Both the position numbers and the translations under genes were made by a program. Shown piece after piece: positions 58,770 to 64,000 of a stretch of 64,000 bases of DNA. Origin of the DNA: Thalassia testudinum (lineage: Eukaryota > Streptophyta > Magnoliopsida > Alismatales > Hydrocharitaceae); the NCBI GenBank assembly GCA_037157565.1, contig JAZHRO010000055.1, positions 42,439,001 to 42,503,000 on the forward strand, in the 5' to 3' direction. Position 1 is the stretch's first letter. Each line of letters opens with the position of its first letter. The notes under the pieces were generated by a model. That model saw only the letters and a list, made by a program, of their open reading frames with translations. It was not told the origin of the DNA and searched no databases.

Positions 58770-60486
58770 TGTTACGAACGCGTGCCCCAGACGTATTTTA
58801 AGACGTCTGGGAGGTGACCCAGACGTCGGAACAGACGTCTGGGATCAAATCCAGACGTCTGACCAGACGTCTGGGATCGTTTCCAGACGTCTGGAAAATA
58901 GTTTTTTTTCCGCACGAAAGATTCGTCTGCGCGCCTGTGCGCGCAGACCCGCGATTCCCCTCTCTCTCTCTTTTTCCCTCTCTCTCTGCGGCTGCAGACC
59001 TGCCGCGCTCTCTCTCCCTCCTCGCGCGGCCTTAAAAGGGCACGCCTCCCCTCCCGTCTCCACTGTCTCCTCCTTCTTCTCCTTCAGCCAGTGAGCGTGA
59101 GCGTGAGCGCGAGGGCGGCAGCCGCAGTGAGCGCGGAGGAGGTGCGGCGTGCGAGGGCAAGCTCGCCGGAGCGGCTTGGCCGGCCGGCGGAGGGCGCAGG
59201 GGGCGCAGAACGACGCGGAGAGGGACCTGCTGTAGTCTGAGCAGCAGGCGCGCGAGGTGCGACGTGGGCGGCGTCGCGAGTGGAGGCCGAGTAGCGCCCT
59301 GATTCTGGAAAAATTTTCAGAATCAGACGTCTGGGTTGATAGGCAGACGGCGAGGACAACGTCTGGTAGCTCATACAGACGTCTGAAAGGTGTGTATTCC
59401 GCTTTCTTCTTCCTTCCTGTCGACCGACCGTACTAAGGGGGGGAGTTAGCTGTGCGCAGGTTCGCTGATTCGCCATCCTTTGCGAATCAGACGTCTGGAA
59501 GTTTTACCAGACGGCTAGAGTGACCTCCAGACGTCCGGGGTGACCATCGGACGTCTGGGAGCTAGGACAGACGTCCCCGCAGACTTCTGGACGTCTGGGA
59601 AACCACACTGAACAGGTAATTCTCTGATCCACTGTTTAATACGTCTGGAAGAAGTTCCAGACGTCTGATTTTGCACAGTATCATCTTGTTCGACCCGTTT
59701 AGGGCCCGTTCGGGCTCCGTTTTCCGCAATTCGAGTTGTGTTCTTTTCAGAATTAATTCCTCTACCCGTCTAGCTACCTGTGCGTTTATCGCGCGTGCCG
59801 TAGTCACCGTTACGTCTGTCAGTGACCTTGGGGTGGTTGACTGAGGGTAGGATCACCACGGGGGACTCTCCCGGCCAGGAGAGCACCACGTGCTACTTCT
59901 ACTTTTGGAAAAGACTGCAATCAAGATCCTTCCCACGAGGACATTCGAGATCAAGTAAAGGATCTGAGAAATAAATGAAATAGTGAGAAAAATTGAAAGA
60001 TGTGAATAAAGGAAGTAATAGAACATAACAGCTACTGTACACTCTACTGTTGTCTTTAGTTAGTTTGCCACTCTACTCAGCATTTTGCTGACGTGTTACA
60101 CTCGTTACCTTTTTCAGGACCAGGTGTTGAGCAGCCAGGGTCGGCCGCTGCAGAGGACGCTGGGCCGAGTAGGGTCCAGTAGAGTTTACCACAGTCTTTT
60201 GTACCTCTTTTGTTTCTGTTCTATTGAGTAGTTTTTGTTTCCGCTGTACTTTCTTTACCTGCAGTTCTTGTTATATGATAAATGTTGTTCTACTGTTGTG
60301 GTGGTATCTACTGTAGTAGTTTCTTTCCTTACTGCTGTACTTCCTTACTGTTAGTTATATTCATGCTGAATGTGGTTTATTTTACTGCTCTTTTGGTTAC
60401 TTCCTCGTTGGACGACTAGCTCTTGGGATTAGTCGAGTCGGTCCGGTTCTCGTGTCTCGTAGGGACTCGGGAACCGGGTCGTTACA
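58770..60486 (+). repeat. Gyp-5 5' LTR with GACGTC array
   Basis: This 1717-bp LTR runs from TGTTACGAACGCG to GGGTCGTTACA, whose ends form a near-perfect inverted pair. Between 58789 and 59663 it holds 14 GACGTC sites, most within CAGACGTCTG. A TATA-like CTTAAAAGGG is at 59031-59040, between two parts of the array. It is otherwise unlike the solo LTR family A-D. Confidence 0.85.
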
Positions 60487-60489
60487 AGA

Positions 60490-60501
60490 TGGTATCAGAG
60501 C
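60490..60501 (+). promoter_or_regulatory. Gyp-5 primer binding site (initiator tRNA-Met)
   Basis: TGGTATCAGAGC lies three bases after the LTR and matches the complement of the 3' end of plant initiator tRNA-Met. Confidence 0.9.
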
Positions 60502-60665
60502 AAGGTCGTCCCGAGAAGTGAATCAACTGACTGGAAAATAACCAATTCACATGTTTATAGCTAGAGTAGCCACCACAACATATCTCTTGACATGAGCTCT
60601 TAGAAGTTTTGTTAGGTACCGTCTGTTTTGACGTTTCCATTTTGTTTCGCGTCTCCTTGCAGGAG

Positions 60666-61810
60666 ATGCCTCGTCGCGAGACTGGCCGCGGGCGCGGCCG
60701 AGGGCGAGGTCGGCGAGATGGACGTGCTGTTGTTGACGTCTCGGTGGACCAGCCACCACTCCCTGGCATCCAGGCTCAGGACCTCGCCAGACTGATACGA
60801 AATATTGTACGAGAGGAGCTCCACCCACTGCCCCGAGCACCTCCCCCTGGGGCTGCAGAGGGGGAGTCCTCTGTGGGACCACGCGACCGACGCGGTGCTG
60901 GACACGAGGGAGGGGATGGGCCCCTGCCGCCCCCACCTTCCTCCGACACTTCTGTACACGAGGCACCTTCACCTGGAGGTGCACCAGCACCTCCCCTACA
61001 GCGCCACTTCGAGCTTTTCGGACAGTTCCGGAAGCTGAAGCCCCCCTCCTTCAAGGGGGATGAGGACCCGACCGAGGCAGAGGACTGGCTTCAGCAGCTG
61101 GAGAAGATCTTCGACACCCTTCGCCCCCCGGTGGGGTGCCGCGTGGCCTTTGCCACGTACCAGCTGGAGAGTGCGGCACACCGGTGGTGGAGGGCGGTTC
61201 GGGGACAGGAGAGGGACGAGCCGACGTGGGACCAGTTCGTCACCCTCTTCTGCGAGCAGTACTTTCCCCAGACGTGGCAGGACCAGAGGAGGCGGGAGTT
61301 CCACACTCTCCGCCAAGGGACGATGACTGTGAGCGCGTACCGCATGCGTTTCTTGGAGCTGTCCCGCTTTGCAGCGACAGCGTAGCCACTGAGGAGGAGC
61401 ACCTTTGGAGGTTCACCGAGGGGCTCCGGCCTGCGATCAGGGGGTATGTCAAACCCCTGAAGCTGCCGACGTTTTCGAGGGTGGTAGAGGCAGCTATGAC
61501 TTACGAGGAGACCAACCCGTCCGCGCGAGAGACCGACGGCGGGCGGAAGAGGCCCTTTTAGCCAGACTTCTCACAGGGCCGGCGAGAACGGAGACACGTG
61601 GCGTCCGCAGGAGAGCCGTCACGTTGTGCGGGGCCATTAGTGGCTTTTGGGGGCCCTCGACAGGGGCCAGTCGCCAGCACCGGACCCCCGCCTAGCCGAC
61701 AGTAGGGACTCACTGAGGGCGGGAGTCGGGTTCCCCTCTGCTACCAGTGTGGCCAGCCGGGCCACGTCAGGAGGGACTGCCCATCTAGGGCAGGAGGTCA
61801 GCAGATACTT
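60666..61810 (+). pseudogene. Gyp-5 gag, frameshifted
   Basis: It begins at Met 60666 (MPRRETGRGRGRGRGRRDG). The capsid-like core (FKGDEDPTEAEDWLQQLE, WDQFVTLFCEQYFP, RMRFLELSRFA) runs to about 61375. There the frame shifts, ending at TAG 61383 in the first frame. In the new frame it continues (EEHLWRFTEGLRPAIRGYV) with stops at 61559-61561 and 61703-61705. A zinc knuckle [14 protein letters not shown] lies at 61739-61780. Residues of the knuckle are intact although the frame is not. Confidence 0.9.
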
Positions 61811-61813
61811 CCC

Positions 61814-64000
61814 GTGCAGAGCACTGGAGGGCGCGCAGGAGGCCGCGGTTCCCAGGCACGAGGAGGAGGACAGCAGTCGCGAGGAGGGTACCGGCCAGCA
61901 CCTACCCGTTCGACGCAGAGTGTGGCTGCTTCGTCCGCACCTAGAGCTGAGGGGCGTATCAACGCCCTAACACACAGGGACGCCAGAGCATCGGGATCCG
62001 TGGTAGCAGGTATGGTTTCAGTTTCTGGCAGACTCGTTTACACGCTTTTCGATTCCGGCGCTACGCACTCGTTTGTCGCAGCCAGTTTCGCAGTTAGTTT
62101 GGACCAGGATTATACACTGTTAGAGAATCCGTTCGTAATCAGAGGTCCGAGTGGTCAGCTGTTTGTAGCTGAGGAGGTGTACACGAGTTGCGAGGTCAGC
62201 GTCGGGGGACATAGCCTGCCAGCTGACCTGATTATGATACAGATGGAGGACTTTGGTGTGATTCTGGGGATGGATTGGCTGTCCGCTTACCACGCCTTGG
62301 TAGACTATTTTGAAAGGAATATTGTCTTCTCCATTCCGGAGTTGCCTTCTTTCGAGTTTCACGGACAGCCAGTGGACGGAGGTTTCAGGTGCATTTCGGC
62401 ACTTCCGGCGGCGAGACTTTTGAGCCAGGGGTGTGAGGGCTTCCTAGCCTGTGTGGTGACAGAGCCCAGCCCTGTGGCAGACTTCCAAAGCATCCCGGTG
62501 GTCATAGAGTACCCCGACGTGTTTCCAGGCGAGTTACCAGGACTACCGCCCGAGCGTGAGATCGAGTTTGAGATCTCACTAGTACCAGGGACCAGCCCCA
62601 TCTCCACCGCGCCATACAGGATGGCACCGCTTGAGCTGCAAGAGCTCAAGTCCCAGTTGCAGGACCTTTTGGAGAAAGGTTTCGTGAGGCCCAGTGCGTC
62701 TCCCTGGGGAGCCCCGGTACTGTTTGTGAAGAAGAAGGATGGGACCCTACGCCTTTGTGTGGACTACCGACAGCTGAATAGGGTCACCATCAAGAACAAA
62801 TATCCGCTGCCGAGGATCGACGATTTGTTTGACCAGTTGCGGGATGCCACGGTGTTTTCCAAGATAGACATGAGGTCTGGATACCACCAGTTGAGGATCA
62901 GGGAGACCGACGTCTCCAAGACAGCTTTCCGCACCCGGTACGGACACTACGAGTTTTTGGTCATGCCGTTTGGGCTGACCAATGCCCCCGCTGCTTTCAT
63001 GGACCTGATGAACAGGGTGTTTAGACCGTACTTGGATCAGTTCGTGGTGGTTTTCATAAATGATGTGCTCTTCTATTATAGAGATCGGACGCAGCACGGA
63101 CAACACTTGTGGATGGTTTTGGACGCTCTGAGATGACGCAGGCTGTACGCCAAATACAGCAAGTGCGAGTTCTGGTTGAGGGAGGTGACCTTCTTGGGTC
63201 ATGTGATCTCTGGTGACGGCCTGGCGGTGGACCCCGCCAAGGTCGAGGCAGTGCTCAAGTGGGAGAGACCGCGTTCAGTCACTGAGATTCGCAGTTTCCT
63301 GGGACTAGCTGGCTACTATAGACGGTTCATCAGAGGGTTTTCGCAGATTGCACGTCCTATGACACAATTGACCCGGAAGGACGTGCCTTTCGCTTGGACA
63401 GACGCCTGTGAGGCGTGTTTTCTGGAGCTGAAGGAGAGGTTGACCTCGGCTCCCGTGCTCACCATCCCTGACAGTAGTGGCGGGTTCGTTGTGTACACGG
63501 ACGCTTCCTTGCAGGGGTTAGGAGGTGTGCTCATGCAGAGGGGTCATGTTGTCGCTTATGCTTCGCGGCAACTGAAGCCCCATGAGCATACCTACCCTAC
63601 CCACGACCTAGAGTTGGCAGCTGTTGTCTTCGCGCTGAAGACCTGGAGGCACTACTTGTACGGTGAGACCTTCGAGATTTTTACAGATCACAAGAGCCTC
63701 AGATATCTTTTTGACCAGAAGGAGCTCAACATGAGACAGAGACGTTGGTTGGAGCTCCTGAAGGACTATGATTGCAGCATCTCCTACCACCCGGGAAAGG
63801 CCAATGTGGTGGCTGGCGCCTTGAGCCGTAAGGCGCCCGCACGCTTGGCCAGTCTACAGTTACAGAGTTGGAGCCTTTTGGAGGAGGTGGGCAGTTGGCG
63901 ACCTCTAGAGTTACGAGGATACTGTGGGGCAGTGACGGTGACACGGCAGACCAGGCCAGAGCTGATAGACCGTATCATCACAGGACAGATGGCTGATCCG
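61814..64000 (+). pseudogene. Gyp-5 pol: protease, RT, RNase H
   Basis: Protease site [10 protein letters not shown] lies near 62045. RT runs from about 62570 to 63200 with LCVDYRQLN and [12 protein letters not shown]. The catalytic loop reads FINDVL (AAT at 63059-63061), so the first Asp of the usual FxDD is Asn. A TGA at 63134-63136 stops the frame; it then stays open to the window end through [30 protein letters not shown], RNase [30 protein letters not shown] and [11 protein letters not shown] (Gly where Asp is usual). Integrase is beyond the window. Confidence 0.9.

Larger units (their letters stand above)
58770..64000 (+). mobile_element. Gyp-5: Ty3/gypsy element, 5' part
   Basis: It contains a 5' LTR, initiator-Met primer site, gag and pol through RNase H, and runs off the window. 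It inserted into the Ath-4 LTR (left flank GATGC; the right flank is outside). At least one frameshift, three stop codons and a catalytic substitution show it is dead. Gag and RT character suggest a Tekay/Del-like chromovirus relative, but no chromodomain can be seen because integrase lies beyond the end. Confidence 0.9.

Overview
The window is nuclear DNA from a flowering plant with a repeat-rich genome. The evidence is two recognisable plant genes: the 3' exons of an HCF244-type photosystem II assembly factor with plant introns, and an intact DUF241 gene. They sit in layered plant transposons: Ty1/copia, Ty3/gypsy of the Athila type and of a second type, a CACTA element, a hAT-like MITE and solo LTRs. 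I see no rRNA, tRNA, CRISPR or bacterial features. The sequence does not let me name a species.

Layout. 1-1434: tail and 3' LTR of a decayed copia element. 1435-2750: probable LINE remnant split by a hAT-like MITE (1932-2552). 2859-4512: solo LTR A of a family packed with GACGTC palindromes. 4656-6736: small non-autonomous LTR element. 7115-7605: solo LTR on the minus strand. 7856-9688: last four HCF244 exons. 10237-15543: two minus-strand copia wrecks; the second was opened by a non-autonomous LTR element (12069-14334). 15544-16496: nothing recognised.

16497-46848 is one nest. A CACTA-type transposon with 15-bp perfect terminal inverted repeats (about 3 kb of its own DNA) received an Athila-like element, Ath-1 (18670-46042, minus strand, target duplication GGCGG). 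The 3' LTR of Ath-1 then received a young full-length Athila-like element, Ath-2 (20044-33733, minus strand, duplication ATGGG). The gag region of Ath-1 received a solo LTR, Ath-3 (38233-40944, plus strand, duplication GGAAG). Ath-2 has nearly identical LTRs and one gag-pol frame broken only by two amber codons. Ath-1 is older, lacks RT, RNase H and integrase, and keeps gag, protease and an extra 163-codon ORF.

46920-53481 is a second nest: a small DNA element with 14-bp terminal inverted repeats and GGGTT-rich ends, carrying three more solo LTRs of the family of copy A (B minus, C plus, D minus). C and D face each other across 31 bp. 54139-55071 is the DUF241 gene (minus) with a TATA box upstream. 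55671-57562 is a copia 5' LTR and broken gag. 57563-58769 is part of an Athila-type LTR. 58770-64000 is a decayed Ty3/gypsy element whose 1.7-kb LTR independently carries a dense GACGTC array.

The two genes have no evident functional link. The main biology is the transposon archaeology, the shared palindromic GACGTC arrays in two LTR families, and the inverted C/D pair as a possible source of double-stranded RNA. All alignments and counts were made by eye.
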